Assembly: GCF_001484765.1 (NCBI RefSeq)
Contig: NZ_LLXO01000040.1
Location: forward strand, 1-36,489
Length of the DNA stretch: 36,489 bases
Direction: 5' to 3'
DNA from: Entomohabitans teleogrylli
GTDB taxonomy: Bacteria > Pseudomonadota > Gammaproteobacteria > Enterobacterales > Enterobacteriaceae
The notes beneath the pieces are model-generated. The model was not told where the DNA came from. It was given only the letters and a program-made list of their open reading frames with translations, and searched no databases. Position numbers and translations under genes: made by a program. Of the stretch, positions 9,640 through 18,166 are shown one piece after another (within the stretch, counting starts at the first letter, position 1; each line of letters begins with the position of its first letter).

Positions 9640-11220
9640 TTACACTTCGTAATCCGGCATATCCGGTTCGGCCATTGGGATAATGGCGACTTTTTGTACC
9701 CGATGGTTTTCGACTTCCAGCGTTTTGATGGCGTAATCGCCGATATGGATCTCTTCGCCGGCGTGGGGGATATGCTGGAGATATTCCATCAATAGCCCGG
9801 CGATGGTGTGATATTCACGCTTATCATCCAGCGGCAGCGGGATATGCTGGACCAGGTCTTCCAGCGGCATATGCCCATTAGCCGTCCAGGAACCATCGGG
9901 GTTTTGATGGATATCGTGGCGGGCGTCGGGCTCTTCCACTTCATTCGGCAGATTGCCGGCGATGGTTTCCATCACATCGCCGAGGGTGACGATACCTTCG
10001 ACCGAACCAAACTCATCCACGACAAAGGCGAAATGGGTGCGCGCGCGGCGGAATTGTTCCAGCGCGTGCAGTAACTGTAGCCCCTCAGGGAACACCAGCG
10101 GCTGGTGAACCAGCGCTCGCAGGTCTGGCGCTTCACCGCGCAACAGTTGCTGGAGCAGTTCAATGACATGCACCACCCCGAGCGGGTTATCCTCGCCGTC
10201 GGTGATCACGATGCGGGTATGGCGGTTTTTCTCCAGCAGACGGTGAATGACGTCGCTGGATTCGCTGAGATCGATGTGTTCAATGTCGTGGCGGGAGGTC
10301 ATGATACTGCTGACGCTACGCTGATTGAGGTTCAGCACCCGCTCGATCATCATTCTTTCCTGGGGATTGAATACGCTGTCCGCCTGATCGACATCGGCGA
10401 CCAGCATGGCGGTGCGGGTATCGAGCTCGGCTTCTTCTTTCTGGCCGCTCAGCAGGCGCATTACCGCTTCCGCGGTGCGCTGGCGCAGACTCTGGCGGGC
10501 AAATAAAAAACGCCGGCGGTTGAACATCGCTAACTGATTCAGCGCTTCAATCATGACTGAGAAACCGATGGCCGCGTACAGATAACCTTTGGGAATCGCA
10601 AAGCCAAATCCGTCCGCCACCAGGCTGAAACCGATCATCAGCAGGAAGCTCAGACAGAGGATCACGATGGTTGGGTGGCCGTTAACGAAACGCGTAATCG
10701 GTTTGCTGGCCAGCAGCATCAGGGAAATGGCGATTACCACTGCTGCCATCATCACCGCCAGATGGTCGACCATCCCTACGGCGGTAATCACCGAATCGAG
10801 CGAAAAAACCGCATCCAGAACCACGATCTGCGCCACCACTGCCCAGAATTTCGCGCCGCGTTTCTGAACCGGGCCTTCATGGTCTTTACCTTCGAGGCGT
10901 TCGTTGAGTTCGACGGTGGCCTTAAACAGCAGAAACAGGCCGCCAAATAGCATGATGAGATCCCGGGCGCTGAAACTGAAGTCGTGGATATGAAACAGCG
11001 GCGTGGTGAGTGTCACCAGCCAGGAAATGGAGGCCAGCAACAGCAGGCGCATCACCATGGCTAACAGCAGCCCGGTGACTCTCGCCCGGTCGCGCTGGCC
11101 TGGGGGAAGTTTCTCCGCCAGAATGGCGATAAATACCAGATTATCAATGCCGAGCACCAGTTCAATAACTACCAGTGTAATCAGCCCGGCCCAGATCGAT
11201 GGATCGGCAATCCATTCCAT
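9640..11220 (-). CDS. yegH: YegH, TerC-family membrane protein with CBS and CorC/HlyC domains
   Basis: The protein is 526 residues (E. coli YegH is 527). The N-terminal TerC-like domain (about 1-230) has several hydrophobic helices and conserved acidic stretches such as [13 protein letters not shown] and [13 protein letters not shown]. It is followed by a pair of CBS domains (about 300-430, including [14 protein letters not shown]) and a C-terminal CorC/HlyC transporter-associated domain (about 440-526). This architecture suggests membrane transport of a cation, possibly Mn-like as for other TerC proteins, but the substrate is unproven. It is the last backbone gene before the polysaccharide region. 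In E. coli the colanic acid operon would follow; here it does not. Confidence 0.94.
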   Translation of the reverse strand: MEWIADPSIWAGLITLVVIELVLGIDNLVFIAILAEKLPPGQRDRARVTGLLLAMVMRLLLLASISWLVTLTTPLFHIHDFSFSARDLIMLFGGLFLLFKATVELNERLEGKDHEGPVQKRGAKFWAVVAQIVVLDAVFSLDSVITAVGMVDHLAVMMAAVVIAISLMLLASKPITRFVNGHPTIVILCLSFLLMIGFSLVADGFGFAIPKGYLYAAIGFSVMIEALNQLAMFNRRRFLFARQSLRQRTAEAVMRLLSGQKEEAELDTRTAMLVADVDQADSVFNPQERMMIERVLNLNQRSVSSIMTSRHDIEHIDLSESSDVIHRLLEKNRHTRIVITDGEDNPLGVVHVIELLQQLLRGEAPDLRALVHQPLVFPEGLQLLHALEQFRRARTHFAFVVDEFGSVEGIVTLGDVMETIAGNLPNEVEEPDARHDIHQNPDGSWTANGHMPLEDLVQHIPLPLDDKREYHTIAGLLMEYLQHIPHAGEEIHIGDYAIKTLEVENHRVQKVAIIPMAEPDMPDYEV

Positions 11221-11431
11221 ATGCTGTGGGTAACCTCATTTTACATGACAACTGTCACAGTCTGATGATGGGGCGATCTGTGTGTTAATGCAACCTGGAG
11301 GTAACAGCGGGTGAGGGCGTCAGGCTAACCAGAAATAAAAAATAGTTGGCGCCTTAGGTTAATAAATATAAAAAAGCAATAGGAATGCACTGATTTTATT
11401 AGTGGTGTTATTAATATCTAAAAGGCTTATG

Positions 11432-11445
11432 AAGGGTAATTCTTA
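11432..11445 (-). promoter_or_regulatory. Possible RcsAB box
   Basis: Read on the - strand, the 14 bases TAAGAATTACCCTT match the RcsAB consensus TAAGAATATTCCTA at about 10 of 14 positions. RcsAB activates capsule promoters upstream of wza in E. coli and around galF in Klebsiella. The site lies in an AT-rich region where chance matches are common, so the call is weak. Confidence 0.25.
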
Positions 11446-11823
11446 TTGGTATGAGGAATATATCATGTCTCCCGGCAGGGATATAGCAGGAAAAATGAAC
11501 AGTTGTCTGAATTATTTTACAATGTGCTTCCATTGTACGCTGAAAATTAGCCGCGAAATTCGATAATCATGCATGTTTATTCGCGGGATTGAACCCGTTT
11601 TCATTTTAATATATTGATTTTTATGGGTTTGATTGTTTTTTGTGCGGCAGGTGAAGGGGCTGATGGATATAATAGACAGGACCTGCTTTTTTGTTTCCAG
11701 ACTGGGTTGCCTGCCGTTGCTGTATTGTCAGCGGCGAACTCTGTGGGGGGTAAATTGTCTGAATGGATATATTTGTCATTTGATCTCTGTCACGGCGGCG
11801 CTAGTATAGCACAGCTATAAAAC

Positions 11824-11855
11824 TTGCTGGCTTCGGAACGTGAAAAGGCTATAAT
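11824..11855 (+). promoter_or_regulatory. Candidate galF promoter
   Basis: A perfect TATAAT at 11850-11855 lies about 40 bases before the galF ATG. The upstream hexamer is poor: TTGCTG at 11824-11829 has a 20-base spacer, and TGGCTT at 11828-11833 a 16-base spacer. Confidence 0.4.
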
Positions 11856-11896
11856 TCCTCAACCATTTATCGGTTCACAGGTGGGATAAGAAAAGA

Positions 11897-12790
11897 ATGA
11901 GCAATATGAAAGCAGTCATCCCCGTCGCCGGCCTTGGTATGCATATGCTGCCAGCCACTAAGGCGATTCCTAAAGAAATGTTGCCGATTGTCGACAAACC
12001 GATGATTCAGTACATCGTCGATGAGGTCGTTGCTTCCGGAATCAAAGAGATAGTACTGGTTACGCATTCCTCTAAAAACGCTGTTGAAAACCATTTTGAT
12101 ACCTCCTACGAGCTGGAAGCGCTGCTCGAACAGCGCGTAAAACGCCAGTTGCTCGCCGAAGTACAATCCATTTGCCCCCCGGGGGTGACCATTATGAACG
12201 TGCGCCAGGGCCATGCGCTGGGGCTGGGTCACTCTATTCTGTGCGCGCGTCCGACGATTGGCGATAATCCTTTTGTTGTGGTCCTGCCTGACATTGTCCT
12301 TGATGATGCTTCCGCCGATCCGCTGCGTTATAACCTGGCGGCGATGATCGCGCGTTTCAATGAGACCGGGCGTAGTCAGGTGCTGGCGAAACGAATGTCA
12401 GGGGATCTGTCGGAATACTCGGTCATCACCACCGAAACCGCGCTGGAAAATGAAGGGCAAATCGCCCGTATCGTTGATTTTATTGAAAAACCTGATGAGC
12501 CGCAGACCCTGCCCTCCGATCTGATGGCGGTGGGGCGCTATGTACTGTCAGCAGATATCTGGCCGGAGCTGGAACACAATCAGCCTGGCGCCTGGGGCCG
12601 TTATCAGTTAACCGATGCTATTGCCGAGCTGAATAAGAAACAGCCCGTCGAGGCCATGTTGATGACCGGCGAGAGCTATGACTGCGGTAAGAAAATGGGG
12701 TATATGCAGGCATTTGTGAAGTACGGGCTGCGTAACCTGAAAGAAGGGCAGAAATTCCGCGAACGTATTGAAAAAATACTCGCCCGCTGA
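11897..12790 (+). CDS. galF: GalF, UTP-glucose-1-phosphate uridylyltransferase-like regulator
   Basis: This is a paralogue of GalU (UDP-glucose pyrophosphorylase), 297 residues long. It is the conserved left boundary gene of enteric O-antigen and capsule loci. GalU-type enzymes have a GTR sequence in the nucleotide-binding loop. Here residues 14-16 are GMH (within [17 protein letters not shown], 12-28), which marks GalF. E. coli GalF has little activity alone and is thought to modulate GalU. The rest of the fold is intact, including FIEKPDEPQ around 195. It is followed by a perfect hairpin and a 457-base gap before the mannan genes. Confidence 0.95.
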   Translation: MSNMKAVIPVAGLGMHMLPATKAIPKEMLPIVDKPMIQYIVDEVVASGIKEIVLVTHSSKNAVENHFDTSYELEALLEQRVKRQLLAEVQSICPPGVTIMNVRQGHALGLGHSILCARPTIGDNPFVVVLPDIVLDDASADPLRYNLAAMIARFNETGRSQVLAKRMSGDLSEYSVITTETALENEGQIARIVDFIEKPDEPQTLPSDLMAVGRYVLSADIWPELEHNQPGAWGRYQLTDAIAELNKKQPVEAMLMTGESYDCGKKMGYMQAFVKYGLRNLKEGQKFRERIEKILAR

Positions 12791-12802
12791 GCTATTAGCT
12801 CA

Positions 12803-12841
12803 CGGAATTGCTGTATGGCGATGTTTCATACAGCAATTCCG
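12803..12841. terminator. Perfect 15-bp hairpin after galF (no T tract)
   Basis: The arms 12803-12817 (CGGAATTGCTGTATG) and 12827-12841 (CATACAGCAATTCCG) are perfectly complementary around a nine-base loop, starting 13 bases after the galF stop. No run of T follows on the + strand, so it is not a textbook Rho-independent terminator. It may protect the galF mRNA 3' end or act as a weak terminator. Confidence 0.5.
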
Positions 12842-13247
12842 CGGCGTCCGGTCAGTTTCCCGGCATGCCGGCCAGGAGATAGTAGTAATATAATGTTTTA
12901 TGTATCAGACCACTCTTATTGTGCCCGTGGACAAATATCATTCATCAATCAAAAATTATTTCCAATTTCCAGAGTCATAGAAATTTTTAATATAAATCCC
13001 TGCCACAGGTATGTGCCAACCGCCTCCGGTAAACAAGGACATTGTCGTACCAAATAAGGGGTAGGCGATTTTTTTTCAGGAATAAAGAGGCTGCAAAATT
13101 GACATTGTCAATATATGCGCGCGGTGGTAGCGATAGCCAGGGGCGGTAGCATTCCTGAAAGCGCTGGCGTGTGTATTGAGTTAAGAGTGATAAATCATCA
13201 GATAACGATATTTTTGTCTGATAACTGATTGAATTAAGGAATCTAAA
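12842..13247. other. galF-manC leader region
   Basis: These 406 bases hold the control region of the mannan operon. The first 230 bases are AT-rich, with no convincing gene: an 80-codon frame from 12815 to 13057 starts inside the hairpin and looks accidental. A T8 run ends near 13077. A perfect palindrome ATTGACATTGTCAAT lies at 13098-13112, immediately before the JUMPstart element. I could not pick a single convincing promoter. Confidence 0.55.
13113..13153 (+). promoter_or_regulatory. JUMPstart element with ops site
   Basis: The 16 bases AGCCAGGGGCGGTAGC at 13135-13150 match the core of the JUMPstart consensus exactly, and TGGTAGC at 13125-13131 matches its upstream half. The spacer between them is GAT rather than the usual five bases. 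GGCGGTAGC (13142-13150) is the ops element, which pauses RNA polymerase and recruits the anti-terminator RfaH so that long polysaccharide operons are transcribed to the end. It lies about 100 bases before manC, the expected place. Confidence 0.88.
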
Positions 13248-14663
13248 ATGTTACTCCCCGTGATTATGGCTGGTGGTACCGGTAGCCGACTGTGGCCGAT
13301 GTCTCGCGAGCTCTACCCGAAACAGTTTCTGCGCCTGTATGGCCAGCAGTCCATGCTGCAGGAAACGATCCTCCGCCTGGAGGGAGTTGACGTTGCGGAA
13401 CCGATGGTGATTTGTAACGAAGAGCACCGTTTCCTGGTGGCGGAGCAGTTACGGCAGATCAACAAATTATCCCATAATATCATCCTCGAACCGGTTGGGC
13501 GCAACACCGCGCCGGCTATTGCGCTGGCGGCGCTGAATGCGGTGGAAAACGGCGATGATCCACTGCTGCTGGTGCTGGCGGCGGACCATATCATTAATAA
13601 CAAAGCGGTCTTCCACAAAGCGATTCGCATTGCCGAGCGCTATGCCAGAGAGGATCGGCTGGTGACTTTCGGGATTGTGCCGGACAGCCCGGAGACCGGT
13701 TACGGGTATATTCAGCGCGGTGAAAAACTCGGCAAAGAAAGCGATGCGCCGTTCTGCGTGGCGCGTTTTGTCGAAAAGCCCGACCTCGCTACGGCGCAGC
13801 ACTATGTTGAATCCGGCAGTTATTACTGGAACAGCGGAATGTTTATGTTCCGGGCGCGTAAATATCTCGAAGAGCTTGAGAAGTTCCGCCCGGATATTCT
13901 GCAGGCCTGCCAGTCGGCGGTGAGCGCGGCAAATAAAGACAGCGAATTTATCACTATTGACCGGGATCTGTTCTGCGCATGTCCGGATGAATCCATTGAT
14001 TATGCGGTGATGGAAAATACCGCCGATGCAGTTGTCGTTGGGCTGGATGCGGAGTGGAGCGACGTAGGCTCCTGGTCGGCGCTTTGGGAAGTCAGTGATA
14101 AAGATGCCGGCGGCAATGTCCTGAGCGGAGACACGTTCCTGCACGACGCGCACAACTGCTACGTCAACACCGATGAGAAACTGGTGGCCGCGATCGGTGT
14201 TGAGAACCTGGTGATCATCAATACCAAAGACGCCGTGCTGGTGGTGGATAAGAGCCGGGTGCAGGACGTGAAGAAAGTGGTTGAGCACCTCAAACAGAAT
14301 AACCGCAGCGAATACCGCCGCCACCGTGAAATTTATCGCCCGTGGGGGCGCTGCGATGTGGTGGTGCAGAGCGAACGCTTTAACGTTAACCGCATTACCG
14401 TGAAGCCCGGCGGCGCTTTCTCCATGCAGATGCACTATCACCGCATTGAGCACTGGGTGATTCTCTCCGGCACCGGCCAGGTGACGCGCGGGGACGAAAC
14501 CTTTCTGCTTACGGAAAACCAGTCGACGCTGCTGCCAATTGGCGTTCCTCATCGCCTGGAAAATCCGGGCAAAATTCCTCTGGAAATTCTTGAAATCCAG
14601 TCCGGCTCCTACCTGGGAGAGGACGATATTATTCGTATAAAAGATCAATACGGTCGTTGTTAA
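13248..14663 (+). CDS. manC: ManC, mannose-1-phosphate guanylyltransferase / mannose-6-phosphate isomerase
   Basis: This enzyme makes GDP-mannose from mannose-1-phosphate and GTP. The protein is 471 residues, the usual size of bifunctional type II ManC. The nucleotidyltransferase domain (about 1-340) begins with the GGTGSRLWP loop (residues 9-17) and has the FVEKPD sugar-phosphate motif at 174-179. The C-terminal cupin (about 350-471, with [16 protein letters not shown]) is the phosphomannose isomerase domain. A clear AAGGA lies seven bases before the ATG. It is the first gene of the mannan operon and is followed by manB. A dedicated copy beside manB is usual for mannose-containing O antigens. 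Confidence 0.95.
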   Translation: MLLPVIMAGGTGSRLWPMSRELYPKQFLRLYGQQSMLQETILRLEGVDVAEPMVICNEEHRFLVAEQLRQINKLSHNIILEPVGRNTAPAIALAALNAVENGDDPLLLVLAADHIINNKAVFHKAIRIAERYAREDRLVTFGIVPDSPETGYGYIQRGEKLGKESDAPFCVARFVEKPDLATAQHYVESGSYYWNSGMFMFRARKYLEELEKFRPDILQACQSAVSAANKDSEFITIDRDLFCACPDESIDYAVMENTADAVVVGLDAEWSDVGSWSALWEVSDKDAGGNVLSGDTFLHDAHNCYVNTDEKLVAAIGVENLVIINTKDAVLVVDKSRVQDVKKVVEHLKQNNRSEYRRHREIYRPWGRCDVVVQSERFNVNRITVKPGGAFSMQMHYHRIEHWVILSGTGQVTRGDETFLLTENQSTLLPIGVPHRLENPGKIPLEILEIQSGSYLGEDDIIRIKDQYGRC

Positions 14664-14681
14664 GTTGTTCAGGAATCAGTA

Positions 14682-16064
14682 ATGTCTCAGTTAACCTGTT
14701 TTAAAGCTTATGATATCCGCGGTGAGTTGGGCGAAGCCCTGAATGAGGATATCGCTTATCGCATTGGCCGCGCTTACGGGGAGTTCCTTAAGCCGAAGCG
14801 CGTTGTGGTAGGCGGCGATGTCCGCCTGACCAGCGAAGCCCTGAAAATGGCGCTGGCGAAAGGACTGCAGGATGCAGGGACCGATGTGCTGGATATCGGC
14901 TTAAGCGGTACCGAGGAGATCTACTTCGCGACTTTCCACCTCGGGCTGGACGGCGGCATTGAAGTGACCGCCAGTCATAACCCCATGAACTATAACGGTA
15001 TGAAACTGGTGCGCGAAGGCGCCAGACCGATCAGCGGCGACACCGGTCTGCGCGATATTCAGCGCCTGGCGGAAGAGAACCGCTTCCCGCCGGTAGAGGC
15101 AGCCCGGCGCGGCCAGTATCAGCAAATATCGGTACTCGACGCTTATGTCGATCATCTGATGGGCTATATCAATCTGGCGAACTTCACCCGTCCCCTGAAA
15201 CTGGTGGTTAATTCCGGCAACGGCGCCGCCGGGCACGTCATTGATGAAATCGAAAAACGCTTTATCGCCGCCGGCGCTCCGCTGAGCTTCGTGAAAGTCC
15301 ATCATCAACCGGACGGGAATTTCCCGAACGGTATCCCCAACCCGCTACTACCGGAATGCCGTCAGGATACCGCCGATGCGGTGCGCGCCAGCGGCGCGGA
15401 TCTCGGCATCGCCTTTGACGGCGATTTTGACCGCTGCTTCCTGTTCGACGGCGACGCCCAGTTTATCGAAGGTTATTATATTGTTGGCCTGCTGGCGGAA
15501 GCCTTCCTGCAAAAACACCCTGGGGCAAAAATCATTCACGACCCGCGCCTGACGTGGAATACAATTGACATCGTGAATAACGCTGGCGGGGTTCCGGTGA
15601 TGTCGAAAACCGGCCATGCGTTTATTAAAGAGCGGATGCGTCATGAAGACGCTATCTACGGCGGGGAGATGAGCGCGCACCACTATTTCCGTGATTTCGC
15701 TTATTGCGACAGCGGAATGATTCCGTGGCTGCTGGTGGCTGAGCTGTTGTGCATCAAGAATACTTCGCTGAAAACCCTGGTGGCCGATCGCCAGGCGGCA
15801 TTCCCGGCTTCCGGGGAGATCAACAGCAAGCTGGAAAACGCCGCCCAGGCCATTGCGCGTATTCGGGCGATTTATGAAGCGCAGGCGCAGCGGGTGGATA
15901 CCACCGACGGAATTAGCCTGGAGTACCCCGAGTGGCGCTTCAACCTGCGCAGTTCCAATACGGAGCCAGTGGTGCGTCTGAACGTAGAGTCAAGAAACGA
16001 TCCGGCGCTGATGGAACAAAAAACCGCTGAGATCCTCAATCTGATGAGAGAGAAGTCGCTTTGA
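14682..16064 (+). CDS. manB: ManB, phosphomannomutase
   Basis: It converts mannose-6-phosphate to mannose-1-phosphate, the substrate of ManC. The protein is 460 residues, typical of the alpha-phosphohexomutase family. The phosphoserine loop [11 protein letters not shown] carries the catalytic serine at residue 98. The metal-binding loop DGDFDRC starts at residue 246. The sugar-specificity loop [12 protein letters not shown] follows near 328, and the phosphate-binding [14 protein letters not shown] segment is near 426. The start at 14682 has an AGGA at suitable distance. The stop codon overlaps the first possible codon of wzm, suggesting translational coupling. Confidence 0.96.
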   Translation: MSQLTCFKAYDIRGELGEALNEDIAYRIGRAYGEFLKPKRVVVGGDVRLTSEALKMALAKGLQDAGTDVLDIGLSGTEEIYFATFHLGLDGGIEVTASHNPMNYNGMKLVREGARPISGDTGLRDIQRLAEENRFPPVEAARRGQYQQISVLDAYVDHLMGYINLANFTRPLKLVVNSGNGAAGHVIDEIEKRFIAAGAPLSFVKVHHQPDGNFPNGIPNPLLPECRQDTADAVRASGADLGIAFDGDFDRCFLFDGDAQFIEGYYIVGLLAEAFLQKHPGAKIIHDPRLTWNTIDIVNNAGGVPVMSKTGHAFIKERMRHEDAIYGGEMSAHHYFRDFAYCDSGMIPWLLVAELLCIKNTSLKTLVADRQAAFPASGEINSKLENAAQAIARIRAIYEAQAQRVDTTDGISLEYPEWRFNLRSSNTEPVVRLNVESRNDPALMEQKTAEILNLMREKSL

Positions 16065-16855
16065 GTCCGATGTTTGCAGCGATACATCGCTATCGCGGTT
16101 TTATTATTGACAGTGTGAAGCGGGATTTTCAGTCCCGCTACCAGACCAGCTTTCTCGGCGCGGCATGGCTGGTTCTGCAGCCGGTCGCCATGATAGCGGT
16201 ATATACGCTGATCTTTTCTGAGCTGATGCGCGCTAAACTGGCCGGAATGGACGGGCCGTTCGCCTACAGTATCTACCTGTGTTCCGGGGTACTGACCTGG
16301 GGGCTGTTCACCGAAACGCTCAACAGTCTGGTCAATGTCTTTCTGTCGAATGCCAATATCCTCAAAAAGCTCAGCTTTCCTCGCATTTGCTTACCGATCA
16401 TTGTTTCCGCCTCGGCGTTTATTAACTTTCTGATTATCTTCAGCCTGTTTGTCCTGTTTCTGGTGGTCACCGGTAATTTCCCCGGATGGGTGTTTTTTGA
16501 AATGATTCCGGTGCTGCTGGTGCAGATGGTCTTTACTATCGGGCTGGGGATTATTCTCGGGGTCATGAATGTCTTTGTGCGTGATGTCGGGCAGTTTGTC
16601 TCTATTCTGCTGCAATTCTGGTTCTGGTTTACCCCGATAGTCTACGTCAGCAAAACCCTGCCGGAATGGGCGGTGGATTTACTGCGTTTCAACCCGATGG
16701 CGACGATTATCGGCGCTTATCAGAATATCATGCTGTATCGCACCAGCCCGGACTGGGCGGCCCTGGCGCCGATAGCGGCCATTTCCGTGGTACTGTTTTT
16801 CCTTGCCTGGCGCCTGTTCAGGAAACATTCCGCTGATATTGTTGACGAGATTTAA
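16061..16855 (+). CDS. wzm: Wzm, O-antigen ABC transporter permease
   Basis: This is the inner-membrane channel subunit that, with Wzt, exports the completed lipid-linked mannan to the periplasm. The protein is 261-264 residues, mostly hydrophobic, with about six transmembrane helices and the ABC-2 polysaccharide exporter signature near the N-terminus ([16 protein letters not shown]). Start: a TTG at 16061 overlaps the manB stop as TTGA and has GAGAGAAG well placed before it. An ATG at 16070 gives [11 protein letters not shown] and 261 residues, which I recall as the family length. Either is possible. wzt begins two bases after the stop. Confidence 0.94.
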   Translation: MSPMFAAIHRYRGFIIDSVKRDFQSRYQTSFLGAAWLVLQPVAMIAVYTLIFSELMRAKLAGMDGPFAYSIYLCSGVLTWGLFTETLNSLVNVFLSNANILKKLSFPRICLPIIVSASAFINFLIIFSLFVLFLVVTGNFPGWVFFEMIPVLLVQMVFTIGLGIILGVMNVFVRDVGQFVSILLQFWFWFTPIVYVSKTLPEWAVDLLRFNPMATIIGAYQNIMLYRTSPDWAALAPIAAISVVLFFLAWRLFRKHSADIVDEI

Positions 16856-16857
16856 TA

Positions 16858-18147
16858 ATGAGTATTCAGGTCCGTAATGTCGGCAAAGCCTATAAGTATT
16901 ACACCTCTAAATGGAAGCGCGTTTTTGAAAAGCTCAGCCCTGGCGACAGGGTCCATCACACTAAAAAGTGGGTGCTGCGCGATATTTCATTCACCATCGA
17001 ACCGGGCGAGGCTGTAGGCATTGTTGGGGTTAACGGCGCGGGGAAAAGTACCCTGCTGAAACTGTTGACCGGCACCACGCAGGCCACGGAAGGGGAGATC
17101 GCGATCAGCGGGCGGGTTGCCGCGCTGCTGGAGCTCGGTATGGGTTTCCATCCGGATTTCACCGGTCGTCAGAACGTGTTTATGTCCGGGCTGATGATGG
17201 GGCTGAACCGGGATGAGATCAGCGCGCTGATGCCGGAAATCGAGGCGTTTGCCGATATTGGCGACTATATCGACCAGCCGGTGCGCATTTATTCCAGCGG
17301 GATGCAGATGCGCCTGGCGTTTGCCGTGGCGACGGCATCGCGGCCGGATATCCTGATTGTCGATGAAGCGTTATCGGTCGGCGATTCGCGTTTTCAGGCG
17401 AAATGCTATGCGCGTATTGCCGATTTCAAAAAGCAGGGCACCACGCTGCTGCTGGTTTCCCACAGCGCCGGGGATATTGTTAAGCACTGCGATCGGGCCA
17501 TTTTCCTCAAAAATGGCCGTATCAGCATGGACGGCTCTTCCCGGGATGTGACCAATCGTTATCTCGACGAGCTGTTCGGCAAACCGCAGCAGGCTGCCGC
17601 TGAGCCGTCACAGCCGGCGTCTGAGTCAGCGGGAAGTGGCTTATCGCTCACTGACGCCGGGGACGTTTATCATACCCGCCATGGCTATCGGCCCGAAGAG
17701 TACCGCTGGGGGCAGGGCGGGGCGCGGATTATCGATTACAATATTCGCGCCGCCGGGGCCGATTATCCGACCACGATTCAAAGCAGCCAGCAGACTGATT
17801 TTTTCATCAAGGTGGCGTTTGATACTGATTTCGACAGCGTGGTGCCGGGGATCCTGATTAAAACCCTCGACGGGATTTTCCTGTATGGCACTAACTCGTT
17901 TCTGGCCTCCGAAGGGCGCGAGAATTTCTCCGTTCAGCGCGGTGAGGTAAAAGTCTTTAAGTTCAGTTTTCCGCTCAATCTTAATAGCGGCGATTATTTA
18001 CTTTCTTTTGGTATTTCCGCAGGTAACCCACAAAGCGACATGACGCCGCTCGACCGGCGCTATGATTCGATTATTCTGCATGTCAGTAAGAACATGGAGT
18101 TCTGGGGAATTATCGATCTGAAATCCACTTTTGAAAGCTGCAACTGA
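16858..18147 (+). CDS. wzt: Wzt, O-antigen ABC transporter ATPase with carbohydrate-binding domain
   Basis: This ATPase subunit of the O-polysaccharide exporter is 429 residues, close to E. coli O9a Wzt and longer than simple Wzt proteins because of its C-terminal domain. Walker A is GVNGAGKST (57-65), the ABC signature is SSGMQ (146-150), and Walker B is LIVDE with D169 and E170. After a linker rich in alanine, serine and glutamate (about 240-262) comes the C-terminal beta-sandwich (about 275-429). In O9a this domain binds the phosphomethyl cap on the non-reducing end, so only finished chains are exported. The presence of this long form next to a WbdD gene fits that mechanism. Confidence 0.95.
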   Translation: MSIQVRNVGKAYKYYTSKWKRVFEKLSPGDRVHHTKKWVLRDISFTIEPGEAVGIVGVNGAGKSTLLKLLTGTTQATEGEIAISGRVAALLELGMGFHPDFTGRQNVFMSGLMMGLNRDEISALMPEIEAFADIGDYIDQPVRIYSSGMQMRLAFAVATASRPDILIVDEALSVGDSRFQAKCYARIADFKKQGTTLLLVSHSAGDIVKHCDRAIFLKNGRISMDGSSRDVTNRYLDELFGKPQQAAAEPSQPASESAGSGLSLTDAGDVYHTRHGYRPEEYRWGQGGARIIDYNIRAAGADYPTTIQSSQQTDFFIKVAFDTDFDSVVPGILIKTLDGIFLYGTNSFLASEGRENFSVQRGEVKVFKFSFPLNLNSGDYLLSFGISAGNPQSDMTPLDRRYDSIILHVSKNMEFWGIIDLKSTFESCN

Positions 18148-18166
18148 TATCGGAATAAGACAGTTA

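Larger units (their letters stand above)
11221..11896. other. AT-rich intergenic region in place of the colanic acid cluster
   Basis: These 676 bases lie between divergent yegH and galF. No convincing gene is present: the longest frame (11614-11820, 68 codons) has no family resemblance or good ribosome site. The central part (about 11330-11640) is strongly AT-rich. A site resembling an RcsAB box occurs at 11432-11445 and the galF -10 at 11850-11855. In E. coli this position holds the roughly 20-gene wza-wcaM cluster. I recognise no remnant of it. Confidence 0.7.

Noticed and set aside
11614-11820. 68-codon frame between yegH and galF
   Set aside because: No ribosome site, no recognisable family, odd composition, and it lies in an AT-rich promoter region.
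12815-13057. 80-codon frame between galF and manC
   Set aside because: It begins inside the galF hairpin and runs through AT-rich leader DNA without any family features.
13467-14648. Long antisense frame (393 codons) opposite manC
   Set aside because: Shadow of the GC-rich manC coding sequence; its protein resembles nothing and manC is clearly real.
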